From: DATLFP01 sp035540955
GTDB lineage: Bacteria; Actinomycetota; Acidimicrobiia; Acidimicrobiales; CADCSY01
Direction: 5' to 3'
Length of the DNA stretch: 54,273 bases
Assembly: GCA_035540955.1 (NCBI GenBank)
Contig: DATLFP010000174.1
Location: 1 to 54,273 of the forward strand
The translations under genes were made by a program, and so were the position numbers. Positions 35,107 to 43,596 of this stretch are shown here, in pieces. Below the pieces are notes generated by a model. It was not told where the DNA came from and did not search any database. It saw nothing but the letters and a program-made list of their open reading frames with translations. Position 1 is the stretch's first letter; each line of letters begins with the position of its first letter.

Positions 35107-36840
35107 TCATGCCGCCTCCTCGGCGGTCAGCTGCGACGCCACGATCTCGGCGTACGTCGGACACGTGACCAGCAGCTCGTCGTGGGTCCCGAGGCCGACG
35201 TTCTCCCCGTCCTCGATGACGAGGATCTGGTCGGCGTTGCGGATCGTCGACACCCGCTGGGCGACGATCACGACGGTCGACGCCGCCGTGTAGGGGCCGA
35301 GCGCCGCCCGGACGCGCGCATCGGTTGCGAGGTCGAGCGCCGAGAAGGCGTCGTCGAAGAGGTAGATGTCGGGCTTGCGAACGAGCGCCCGGGCCATCGC
35401 CAGGCGTTGCCGCTGGCCGCCGGACACGTTCGTGCCCCCCTGCGCGATCTCGGCGTCGAGGCCGCCCGCCATGGTGGCCACGAAGTCGGCGACCTGGGCG
35501 ACCCGCAGCGCCTCCCAGATCTCCTCGTCGGTGGCGTCGGGCTTGCCGTAGCGGAGGTTGCTGGCCACCGTGCCCGAGAACAGGTACGGCTTCTGCGGGA
35601 CCAGCCCGATGCGGTTCCACAGGATCTCGGGATCGAGCTCGCGGACGTCGACGCCGCCGATCAGCACGGAACCCGAGGTGACGTCGAAGAGGCGGGCGAT
35701 GAGGTTGACCAGGCTCGTCTTGCCCGACCCTGTCGAGCCGATGACGGCCATGGTCTGGCCGGGCTGCGACGTGAAGGAGATGTTCGACAGCACCGCGTGC
35801 TCGGCGCCCGGGTAGTGGAAGCCCACGTCGCGCAGCTCGAGCATCCCGGCGGTGCGCAGCTCGCGAACCGGCGCGACGGGGACGAGGACCGACGTCGGCG
35901 TGTCGAGCACCTCCATGATGCGCTCGGCCGACACGGCCGCTCGGGGCGTCATCATCGCCACGAAGTTCGCCATCATCACGGCCATCAGGATCAGCGTGAA
36001 GTAGGTGAGGAAGGCGACGAGCGAACCGATGCTGAGCTCACCGCTGCTGATGCGGTTGGCACCGAACCACACGACGGCCACGCTCGAGCCGTTCACGATC
36101 AGCTGCATGACCGGGAACATGAGCGCCATGAGCCGGCCGGCGTTCAGCGAGGTCTCCGTCAGATCGCCGTTGACCCCGTCGAACCGCCGCACCTCGTAGG
36201 GCTCGCGCACGAACGCCCGCACCACCCGCATCCCCACGATCTGCTCGCGGAGCACGCCGTTGATTGCGTCGATCCGCTCCTGCATGAAGCGGAACTGCGG
36301 GACCATGCGGGAGACGATCATGCCCAGGCTGATGGCGAGCACGGGGATGGCGACGAGGAGCAGCCAGGACAACCCGACGTCCTGCCGCAGCGCCAGGATC
36401 ACGCCACCGACGATCGTCATCGGTGCCGTCACCGCCATCGTGCAGGTCATCACCACGAGCATCTGGACCTGCTGGACGTCGTTGGTGATCCGCGTGATGA
36501 GCGAGGGTGCGCCGAACTGGTTGACCTCCTTGGCCGAGTAGTCGGTGACGCGGTGGAACAGCGCGCCGCGCACGTCGCGCCCGAAGCCCATGGCGGCCTT
36601 GGCTCCGCAGAACACGGCGCCGATGGCGAACAGCATCTGGACGGCGGACAGGCCGAGCATGAGGCCGCCGTGCGCCCAGATGTAGCCGTTGTCGCCCCGC
36701 ACGACGCCCTTGTCGATGATGTCGGCGTTGACCGTGGGCAGCAGCAGGTTGGCGATGGCCTGCACGCCTTGCAGGGCGACCACCGCGTACAGCCATCGCT
36801 TGTAGGGGCGCAGGTGGGTGCGCAGGAGTCGGATCAGCAC
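35107..36840 (-). CDS. ABC exporter half-transporter, degenerate subunit
   Basis: This 577-residue exporter half starts MLIRLLRTHLRPYKRWLY. Walker A is IGSTGSGKTS and the signature VSGGQRQR is intact, but Walker B ends LFDDAFSALD (Glu replaced by Asp) and the H-loop reads VAQRVST (His replaced by Gln). So its own ATP site is doubly degenerate and the working site uses the partner's Walker motifs with this subunit's signature. Its start overlaps the tetR stop by 7 bp, showing operon coupling and regulation by that repressor. Confidence 0.88.
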   Translation of the reverse strand: MLIRLLRTHLRPYKRWLYAVVALQGVQAIANLLLPTVNADIIDKGVVRGDNGYIWAHGGLMLGLSAVQMLFAIGAVFCGAKAAMGFGRDVRGALFHRVTDYSAKEVNQFGAPSLITRITNDVQQVQMLVVMTCTMAVTAPMTIVGGVILALRQDVGLSWLLLVAIPVLAISLGMIVSRMVPQFRFMQERIDAINGVLREQIVGMRVVRAFVREPYEVRRFDGVNGDLTETSLNAGRLMALMFPVMQLIVNGSSVAVVWFGANRISSGELSIGSLVAFLTYFTLILMAVMMANFVAMMTPRAAVSAERIMEVLDTPTSVLVPVAPVRELRTAGMLELRDVGFHYPGAEHAVLSNISFTSQPGQTMAVIGSTGSGKTSLVNLIARLFDVTSGSVLIGGVDVRELDPEILWNRIGLVPQKPYLFSGTVASNLRYGKPDATDEEIWEALRVAQVADFVATMAGGLDAEIAQGGTNVSGGQRQRLAMARALVRKPDIYLFDDAFSALDLATDARVRAALGPYTAASTVVIVAQRVSTIRNADQILVIEDGENVGLGTHDELLVTCPTYAEIVASQLTAEEAA

Positions 36841-37409
36841 GGACGCTCCTCGGAGGTCGTCGGTGGGACGCGGATGCCGTCGAGCAGCAGCGAGACGATC
36901 TCCGGCGGGGACATCGGCTCATCCGCGATGAGCACGGGATGGCTCACGGCGAGGGTGAGGGCTCGCAGCCGGCGGGCGGCGGTGACCGGGTCGGCGCGCA
37001 GCCGGTCGCGTGCGGGTTCGAAGAGGGCGGCAAGGGCCGGCGAGTCGGGCGGCGGATCGGGCGGGGGGCCGGTCACCCCGACGTTCGACACCAGCTGCCA
37101 GAGGTCGGCGAGCCGGCGCTGGATGATGGCCACCGCTTCGGCCAGCTGCGCCTCGAAGGGCAGGCCGCGGTCGATGGCGGCGAGGGCCCGCTCGACGGGC
37201 TCGGGGTCGAAGGCCAGCTCCACGGCGGCGCGGACCACCGCGTCCTTGTCGGGGAAGACGCGGAAGATCGTGCCCTCGGCGATGCCGGCAGCCTCGGCGA
37301 TCTGTCGCGTGGACACCGCCGTGCCCCGCTCGAGCAGGAGGGGAAGCGTGGCCCGCACGATGGCGTCCCTCCGCTCCTCGGCCGGCATGGCCGGCGCCCG
37401 CTGCGACAC
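36834..37409 (-). CDS. TetR-family transcriptional regulator
   Basis: This 191-residue repressor has the TetR helix-turn-helix in RRDAIVRATLPLLLERGTAVSTRQIAEAAGIAEGTIFRVFPDKDAVVRAAVE. The C-terminal ligand domain is variable. The start is GTG 37409 (or ATG 37388). It leads the operon for the ABC exporter pair and has a palindromic operator 15 bp upstream, so it most likely represses this exporter and itself until a drug-like ligand binds. Confidence 0.9.
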   Translation of the reverse strand: MSQRAPAMPAEERRDAIVRATLPLLLERGTAVSTRQIAEAAGIAEGTIFRVFPDKDAVVRAAVELAFDPEPVERALAAIDRGLPFEAQLAEAVAIIQRRLADLWQLVSNVGVTGPPPDPPPDSPALAALFEPARDRLRADPVTAARRLRALTLAVSHPVLIADEPMSPPEIVSLLLDGIRVPPTTSEERPC

Positions 37410-37423
37410 GGGCCGAGCGTATC

Positions 37424-37441
37424 TGAGTGAGCACTCACTCA
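37424..37441. promoter_or_regulatory. Palindromic TetR operator
   Basis: TGAGTGAG and CTCACTCA are perfect 8-bp inverted arms around a CA centre. The pattern is typical of TetR-family sites. It lies between the divergent tetR (37409) and HAD (37464) starts. A TACGGT -10 box of the rightward gene follows at 37452-37457. Confidence 0.8.
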
Positions 37442-37463
37442 CATAATCCGGTACGGTCCGCCG

Positions 37464-38264
37464 ATGGCCGTGCGGGCGCTGGCGATCGACCTCGACGGGA
37501 CGCTCTTCGGCCTCGACGGCCACGTGTCGGACCGGAACCGCGCCGCCGTCCGCGCCGCCGTCGACGCCGGGCTGCACGTGGTGCTCGCCACCGCCCGGTG
37601 GTTCCAGCTGGCCGAGCGGACGGCCACCGACCTCGGCCTCACCGACCCCGTCATCGCCTGCTCAGGTGCCGAGGTGCGTCGCCTCACCGACGGCGTCGAC
37701 CTCATGGACGTGCGCCTGCCCGCGGCCTTCACCGAAGCGGTCTACGCCCTCTGTGATGCCACCGGCGCCATCGTCTGGGTCGCGGAGGAGGAGCGGGTGC
37801 TCTTCCGGATGGAGGGTGATCCCCCGCCCGGCCTCGGCGACGAGCTCGTCAAGGTCGACGCCCTCAGCGGCGAGGCCGCCGCCCGTCCCCGGATGGTGAT
37901 GATCTACGGGCCCGACACCAACGCGCAGATCGTGGAGGAGCTGGCCCCGAGGTGGCAGGGCGAGGTGCGCTTCCCGATGTCGGTCATCGGCAACCACGGC
38001 GCCACCGTGCTCACGCTCACCGGCCACGGCGCCGACAAGGGCCTCGCCCTCCGGGTGGCGTGCACCGAGCTCGGCATCGACGTCGCCGACACCGTCGCCT
38101 TCGGCGACTCGGAGACCGACATCGAGATGTTCCGGGTCGCAGGCACCAGCGTTGCGATGGGCCAGGCGGCCGACGACGTGAAGTCGGCGGCCACGTCGGT
38201 CACCGCCACCAACGCCGAGGACGGCGTCGCCCTCGCCATCGAGGATCTCCTCGACGGCCGGTAG
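37464..38264 (+). CDS. HAD hydrolase (Cof type)
   Basis: This 266-residue phosphatase has the HAD motif I DLDGTLFGLDGHVS, the cap-type Cof arrangement and motif IV FGDSETDIEMFRVAG. It would remove phosphate from a small metabolite such as a sugar phosphate or cofactor. TACGGT ends 6 bases before the ATG, so the message is probably leaderless. It shares its upstream region and the palindromic operator with tetR. Confidence 0.88.
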   Translation: MAVRALAIDLDGTLFGLDGHVSDRNRAAVRAAVDAGLHVVLATARWFQLAERTATDLGLTDPVIACSGAEVRRLTDGVDLMDVRLPAAFTEAVYALCDATGAIVWVAEEERVLFRMEGDPPPGLGDELVKVDALSGEAAARPRMVMIYGPDTNAQIVEELAPRWQGEVRFPMSVIGNHGATVLTLTGHGADKGLALRVACTELGIDVADTVAFGDSETDIEMFRVAGTSVAMGQAADDVKSAATSVTATNAEDGVALAIEDLLDGR

Positions 38265-38267
38265 GCC

Positions 38268-39122
38268 TCAGCGTTCTGCCTGCCCGTCGAGCCAGTCGAG
38301 GAGCGCCGAGTCGACCGCGGCTCCCTTGTAGGACCGCTGCCGCTCGGTCCACCCGCGGAGCGCAGCAGCGAGATCCCGGCACCGGTCAGGCCGCGCCGCG
38401 AGACGTCCGACGGGCACCTGCTGGGTGCGGATGGTGAACACCACGGCGTCGGCGGCGGACAAGCGCACCAAGGTCTGGTACTCGCTCCGCAGCCACCGCT
38501 GCTCGGGAGCGGGCGGCTGCTCCGGCGCCGGCGGATGCGCCGGGACGAACAGGTCGGGCTGGGCATGGATCGACCAGTTCCGGCGCCAGACCCCCTGGCC
38601 CGGCCGGAGTCGCCCGAGGAAGCCGTCGACGCGGGCGGCGAGCGTGCCCGCGTAGCCCGGCACGGGCCCGTGCACCTCGCCGAGCGGGCGACCGACCTTC
38701 TCGGCGAGGCGCCAGAACGACGGGAAGCACACGCAGCCGGCGGCGAGGATCCACCCGCCGTCATGGGACGTCAGGATGCACAGGTCCTCGGCGACGCGGG
38801 CCCGGGCCGCGGCCAGCGGGTCCGCCTCGGCCGCGTGCCCGCCGTCGAGGAGCTGTGGTGCGTGCTCGGCCATCCACCGGTCCAACCGCTCGGCGACCTC
38901 GACCCCCGCCGCCACGAGGTCGGAGGCGCGACTGGTCGCCAGCACGTCGGCGCGCCGCTCGCGGAGGAGGCGTCGGGATTCGTCGCGCTGCGATGACCAG
39001 TCGCCGTCCACGAGCACCCACCGCGCCGGGTCGAGGGCGCGGGTGCCCATGGCGGCCTCCGGCCCGCCGGCGTGCAGGTCGAGCTCGTCGACCCAGCTCG
39101 GGGCGTCGGCCGGTGCGCTCAC
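38268..39122 (-). CDS. DUF3445 protein (haem-dependent oxidative N-demethylase-like)
   Basis: This 284-residue protein matches DUF3445: CVCFPSFWRLAEKVGRPLGEVHGPVPGY, RRNWSIHAQPDLF and LRSEYQTLVRLSAADAVVFTIRTQQVPV. Characterised family members are the catalytic subunit of haem-dependent oxidative N-demethylases. The other subunits are not visible here. The start is GTG 39122. It diverges from the cupin-cyclase gene and converges on the HAD gene, 3 bp from its stop. Confidence 0.8.
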   Translation of the reverse strand: MSAPADAPSWVDELDLHAGGPEAAMGTRALDPARWVLVDGDWSSQRDESRRLLRERRADVLATSRASDLVAAGVEVAERLDRWMAEHAPQLLDGGHAAEADPLAAARARVAEDLCILTSHDGGWILAAGCVCFPSFWRLAEKVGRPLGEVHGPVPGYAGTLAARVDGFLGRLRPGQGVWRRNWSIHAQPDLFVPAHPPAPEQPPAPEQRWLRSEYQTLVRLSAADAVVFTIRTQQVPVGRLAARPDRCRDLAAALRGWTERQRSYKGAAVDSALLDWLDGQAER

Positions 39123-39196
39123 GGTCTCCTCCTCGACCGACCGCGGGAGCGGTCGGCTGCTCACTAGCGTGCCCGCCGCGGTGGCGAAGGAGCCCG

Positions 39197-40063
39197 ATGA
39201 GCACGTGGTACGTGAAGAACATCGACGCACCGGACGAGACGTTCCGGTTCCAGAACGGCCAACAGGACGCCGTCGACCTCGGTGACGTGACCGTCGCCCG
39301 GATCACGATGCAGCCGGGCTGGCGGTGGTCGAAGGACGTGCGGCCGCTGGTCGGCGGCGAGTGGTGCCAGGCCCGCCACGTCGGCATCCTCGTGGCCGGC
39401 GGCCTGGACATCACCCTTCAGGACGGGACCCGGTTCTCGGTCCGGCCCGGCGACGTCTTCGAGATCCCGCCCGGCCACGACGGCCACGCCTCCAGCGACG
39501 AGGTGACCGTCACCTACGAGTGGACCGGCGCCCGCGCCTTCGCCGGGTTCCGCGTCGGTGGCGCCGGGCGGATCCTCGCCACGCTCGTCTTCACCGATGT
39601 GGTCGACTCGACCGCGCTGGCGGCGCGGCTGGGCGACCGCGCGTGGCGCGACCTGCTCTCCCAGCACCTCGAGACGGCCCGCGGCGCGATCGACCGCTTC
39701 GGCGGGCGGGAGGTCAAGACGACCGGTGACGGCATGCTCGTCACCTTCGAGAGCCCGGCGTCGGCACTCGGCTTCGGTGCCGCGGTGTGCCGGGCGGCGG
39801 CCAAGGAGGGCCTCGAGATCCGCGTGGGCGTCCACGTCGGCGAAGTCGAGGTCGTCGGCAGCGACGTGCGCGGCATCGCCGTCCACGTGGCGGCGCGGGT
39901 GATGAGCCTGGCGGGGCCGAACGAGGTGCTGGTGTCGGAGACGGCGCGGGCCCTCAGCCTCTCGGCCAACGTGCCCTTGGAGCCCAGCGGCACCCATGAG
40001 CTGAAGGGGGTGCCGGGCGAGTGGGCGCTGTTCGCCTACCGGCCCCTCGCTGAGACCACGTGA
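39197..40063 (+). CDS. Cupin-class III adenylyl cyclase fusion
   Basis: This 288-residue protein has an N-terminal cupin domain (about residues 20-118; GWRWSKDVRPLVGG, FSVRPGDVFEIPPGHDG) joined to a class III nucleotidyl cyclase domain (about 125-285). Catalytic positions: metal Asp134 in FTDVVDST and Asp178 in TTGDGM, Lys174, and Arg234. The transition-state Asn is replaced by His230 (AVHVAAR), so activity may be altered. The cupin could sense a metal or small ligand. GAAGGAG precedes the ATG. Its stop overlaps the next gene (GTGA). Confidence 0.87.
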   Translation: MSTWYVKNIDAPDETFRFQNGQQDAVDLGDVTVARITMQPGWRWSKDVRPLVGGEWCQARHVGILVAGGLDITLQDGTRFSVRPGDVFEIPPGHDGHASSDEVTVTYEWTGARAFAGFRVGGAGRILATLVFTDVVDSTALAARLGDRAWRDLLSQHLETARGAIDRFGGREVKTTGDGMLVTFESPASALGFGAAVCRAAAKEGLEIRVGVHVGEVEVVGSDVRGIAVHVAARVMSLAGPNEVLVSETARALSLSANVPLEPSGTHELKGVPGEWALFAYRPLAETT

Positions 40064-41751
40064 GCTCGGGCGCCGTTCCCTCGGGGCCGCGCCCGGTCGT
40101 CCTGGCCGTCGACGACGACCCCGAACAGCTGCGCCGCATCGGCGACGAGCTGCACCGTCGCCTCGGCAGCGACTACCGGGTCATGACCGCCGGCTCGGCC
40201 GACGCCGCGCTGCGCCACCTGCAGGTCCTGCGGGACACGCAACAACCGGTGGCGGTGCTCCTCGTCGATCAGTGGATGCCGGGCGCGAACGGCGACGTCG
40301 TGCTCACGCGCGCCCGTGAGCTGCATCCGCTCGCCAAGCGCGCGCTGCTGATCGGGTGGGGCGACTGGGCCGACGCCGAGACGGCCGCCGCGATCCGTCG
40401 CGCCATGGCGGTCGGGACCATCGACTACTACGTGCTCAAGCCGTGGAAGACACCCGACGAGCTGTTCCACCGAACGGTGTGCGAGTTCCTGCACGAGTGG
40501 GCGCGCGGCGACTCGTCGGCCCCGCAGGAGGTCCGGCTCGTGGCCGACCCCCGCTCGCCGCGCGGCCACGAGCTGCGGAACCTGCTCACCCGGAACGGGG
40601 TCCCGCACGTCTACTTTCCCACCGACTCCGTGGAGGGCAGCGCCGTCCTCCGCGACGTCGGGCGCGACCGCACCCGCGAGCCGGTCGTCGTCCTCGTCGG
40701 CGGCGAGGTGCTCGTCGACCCCTCCGACGAGGATGTCGCCCGCGGCTACGGCGCCATCACCAGGTGGGCGGCCGACCGGGAGGTCGACGTCGTCGTGATC
40801 GGCGCCGGACCGGGAGGGCTGGCGGCGGCCGTCTACGCGACCTCGGAGGGGTTCGACACCCTCGTCGTGGAGCGGGAGGCGATCGGCGGGCAGGCCGGGT
40901 CCAGCTCACGCATCCGCAACTACCTCGGCTTCGCGCGCGGCATCTCGGGCGCCGAGCTCGCGCAGCGGGCGTACCAGCAGGCGTGGGTCTTCGGCGCCGA
41001 CTTCGTCCTCCTGCGGACCGCCGCCGGGCTGCGCTCGACGGGATCGGGCCACATCGTCGAGCTCGACGACGGCACCGAGATCCGTTGCCGCGCCGTGGTG
41101 CTGGCCATGGGCGTGACCTACCGGACGCTCGGCGTGCCCGCCCTCGACGACCTGACCGGAGCCGGTGTGTACTACGGCGCGTCGGCGGCCGAGGCGGCGC
41201 TCTTCACCGGGGGCCGCACCTTCATCGTCGGTGGCGGCAACTCGGCCGGTCAGGCCGCCGTGCACCTTGCCCGGTTCGCCTCGCAGGTGACGCTGCTCGT
41301 GCGGGGCGAGACCCTGGCGACCAGCATGTCGCAGTACCTCCGGGACGAGATCGCCGCCGTCCCGAACATCGAGATCCGGTACCGCGGCCGCGTGTTCGGC
41401 GGTGGTGGCGACGGCCGGCTCGAGTGGCTCGACCTCGAGGTCGCCGACGTCGAGGAGAAGGTCCCGGCCGACGCGCTGTTCGTGATGATCGGCGCCCAGC
41501 CCCACACCGGTTGGCTGCCGGCCGCGGTGCAGCGCGATGAGCACGGCTTCGTGACCACGGGCGTGGCCGCCGGCGACTGGCCGCTCGACCGCGCCCCGTT
41601 CATGTACGAGACCACGGTGCCCGGCGTGTTCGCGGTCGGCGACGTGCGCTCGCGATCGGTCAAGCGGGTGGCGTCGGCCGTGGGCGAGGGCTCGGTGGTG
41701 ATCCAGCAGGTGTGGCAGCACCTCGAGGAGGCGGCGATCACGGCGCGTTGA
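40060..41751 (+). CDS. Response-regulator/thioredoxin-reductase-like flavoprotein
   Basis: This 563-residue protein has three parts. Residues 12-140 form a receiver with the acidic pocket DDD (18-20), phosphoacceptor Asp70 (LLVDQWMPG) and Lys127; the usual Thr is Ile98. Residues 155-235 look like a glutaredoxin/GST-N fold. Residues 245-555 form the FAD/NADPH module of the TrxR type (VVIGAGPGGLAAAV, FIVGGGNSAGQAA, GVFAVGDVR). The TrxR CxxC is replaced by GASA in YYGASAAEA, so it cannot be a classical thioredoxin reductase. It starts at GTG 40060, coupled to the cupin-cyclase. Confidence 0.87.
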   Translation: MSSGAVPSGPRPVVLAVDDDPEQLRRIGDELHRRLGSDYRVMTAGSADAALRHLQVLRDTQQPVAVLLVDQWMPGANGDVVLTRARELHPLAKRALLIGWGDWADAETAAAIRRAMAVGTIDYYVLKPWKTPDELFHRTVCEFLHEWARGDSSAPQEVRLVADPRSPRGHELRNLLTRNGVPHVYFPTDSVEGSAVLRDVGRDRTREPVVVLVGGEVLVDPSDEDVARGYGAITRWAADREVDVVVIGAGPGGLAAAVYATSEGFDTLVVEREAIGGQAGSSSRIRNYLGFARGISGAELAQRAYQQAWVFGADFVLLRTAAGLRSTGSGHIVELDDGTEIRCRAVVLAMGVTYRTLGVPALDDLTGAGVYYGASAAEAALFTGGRTFIVGGGNSAGQAAVHLARFASQVTLLVRGETLATSMSQYLRDEIAAVPNIEIRYRGRVFGGGGDGRLEWLDLEVADVEEKVPADALFVMIGAQPHTGWLPAAVQRDEHGFVTTGVAAGDWPLDRAPFMYETTVPGVFAVGDVRSRSVKRVASAVGEGSVVIQQVWQHLEEAAITAR

Positions 41752-41886
41752 GTCTCTGAGCCCGGAGATCGACGGGGTGATTCGCCCGAGAGATCCCATC
41801 CCGCCCGCTTGTCCGCGCCGCCGCCCGCGTCTGTCGCGAAGTGATCCGGTACCGTCGCCGGCGGCGAGAGAGGGAGACACCGAACC

Positions 41887-43596
41887 ATGCCGCCGCCGCC
41901 TCTGCACACGCCGAACCGCGCCACGATCATCGTCATCGACGAGCCCGGTCATCGACGGGATCTCGCCGAGGCCGAGCTGCGACGCCGCTACGCCGTCGAC
42001 TACGACATCCTCGTCGTCGACCACGGTCCCGCCGCCGCCACAGCCGTGACCACGCTCCACGACGAGCGGACACCGGTGGCGCTGGCCCTCGTCGCGCCGC
42101 AGGAGGGGTCCGACTTCACGGGCCTCTTCGGCATCATCGAAGCGCTGCATCCGGCGTCGAAGCGGGCCCTCCTCGTGGACTTCGGCGCGTGGAGCGTGCC
42201 CGCCATGGCGAGCGCGATCCGCATCTGCATGGCCGCCGGCCGCGTCGACTACTACGTGCTGAGCCCATCGCGCCCGGGCGACGAGCTGTTCCATCGCACG
42301 GTGGTCGAGTTCCTGTTCGAGTTCGCTCGGACGAACGTCTCCGGCGAGCGGCGAGAGTTCGTCGTCATCGCCGACCGCTGGTCGGCGCGTGGCCATGAGA
42401 TCCGTCAGCTCCTGGCCCGCAACGGTGTGCCTCACGTGTCCTACGAACCGGGGAGCGTCGTCGCGGCCCGTCTCCTCGAAGATCTCGCGATCACCGACGT
42501 GTCCGGACCGCTCCTCGTGACGCCGACCGGCGAAGCACTGCTCGACCCGCTCGATCGCGACATCGCCCGCCACTACGGCGTGGCCACGGCGCTCGACGGG
42601 CGCGCGGACGTCGACGTCGCCATCGTCGGTGCCGGTCCCGCGGGGCTGTCGGCCGCCATCTCCGCGGCCGCCGAAGGGCTCGAGGTGCTCGTCATCGAGA
42701 GCCAGGGGATCGGCGGGCAAGCCGCCACCACGTCCCGCATCCGCAACTACCTCGGGTTCTCACGCGGGGTGAGCGGCGCCGAGCTGGCCCAGCGGGCGTA
42801 CCAGCAGGCATGGGCGTTCGGCGTCGAGTTCGTGCACATGTCCACGGTCACGGGCCTGCGGCCCACCGGGAGTCGCTACGCGCTGTCCTTCACCGGATCG
42901 CCCGACGTCACCGCCAGCGCCGTCATCCTCGCCACCGGCGTGGCGTACCGGCGCATGGAAGAGCCCACCATCGAGGCGCTCCTCGGCAAGGGCGTGTACT
43001 ACGGCGCCTCGGTGTCGGAGGCCCGCTCGCTCGAGGGTTCGCGCGTCGTGGTCGTCGGGGGCGGCAACTCGGCGGGACAGGCCGCCGTGCACCTCGCCCG
43101 GTTCACCGACCACGTGACGATCGTGACGCGCAAGCCGACGCTCGGCTCCACGATGTCGCAGTACCTGCGCGACGAGATCGACGCCGTCGCCAACATCGAC
43201 GTCCGCTACCGCTGCACGCTGGTCGACGCCGGTGGTGCTCAGCATCTCGAGTGGGTCGTCCTGCGGGACGATGCCGGCGACCACCGGACCGGCGTGGCCG
43301 CCGCGTTCCTCTTCATCGGCGGCCAACCGCGGACCGACTGGCTGCCCCGGATGGTGGCCCGGGACCCCGGTGGCTACGTCCTCACCGGCGCCGACGCCGC
43401 TGCTCTCGGCGCCGGCGGCCGGACGCTGTTCGAGACGACGGCACCGGGCGTGTTCGCGGTGGGCGATGTCCGGGCCGGTTCGGTCAAGCGGGTGGCTTCG
43501 GCGGCCGGCGAGGGCTCGGTGGTGGTGCCCCACGTCCTCGCTCATGTGATGGAAGCCACCAGTCAGGTGGCGGCGGCACGGGCGGCGTCGGCATGA
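41887..43596 (+). CDS. Pseudo-receiver/thioredoxin-reductase-like flavoprotein (paralog)
   Basis: This 569-residue paralog of the preceding gene has the same architecture and strongly similar FAD/NADPH half (GGQAATTSRIRNYLGFSRGVSGAELAQRAYQQAW, GGGNSAGQAAVHLARF). Its receiver is degenerate: the phosphoacceptor position is Ala70 (LALVAPQEG), the acidic pocket is IDEP, and Lys127 corresponds to Ser126. CxxC is again absent (YYGASVSEA). It cannot be phosphorylated in the usual way. A 135-bp gap precedes it, and its stop overlaps the following cyclase start (ATGA). Confidence 0.87.
   Translation: MPPPPLHTPNRATIIVIDEPGHRRDLAEAELRRRYAVDYDILVVDHGPAAATAVTTLHDERTPVALALVAPQEGSDFTGLFGIIEALHPASKRALLVDFGAWSVPAMASAIRICMAAGRVDYYVLSPSRPGDELFHRTVVEFLFEFARTNVSGERREFVVIADRWSARGHEIRQLLARNGVPHVSYEPGSVVAARLLEDLAITDVSGPLLVTPTGEALLDPLDRDIARHYGVATALDGRADVDVAIVGAGPAGLSAAISAAAEGLEVLVIESQGIGGQAATTSRIRNYLGFSRGVSGAELAQRAYQQAWAFGVEFVHMSTVTGLRPTGSRYALSFTGSPDVTASAVILATGVAYRRMEEPTIEALLGKGVYYGASVSEARSLEGSRVVVVGGGNSAGQAAVHLARFTDHVTIVTRKPTLGSTMSQYLRDEIDAVANIDVRYRCTLVDAGGAQHLEWVVLRDDAGDHRTGVAAAFLFIGGQPRTDWLPRMVARDPGGYVLTGADAAALGAGGRTLFETTAPGVFAVGDVRAGSVKRVASAAGEGSVVVPHVLAHVMEATSQVAAARAASA

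Noticed and set aside
33249..35168. Long plus-strand open frame opposite the second ABC exporter
   Set aside because: Same shadow pattern; the minus strand has complete Walker, signature and H-loop motifs.
40060..41751. Plain thioredoxin reductase (trxB)
   Set aside because: The CxxC redox pair is missing, and an extra receiver and glutaredoxin-like region are fused at the N-terminus.
41752..41886. Independent promoter or terminator between the two flavoprotein genes
   Set aside because: Some partial inverted symmetry is present around 41767-41797, but no convincing -35/-10 pair or clean stem was found.
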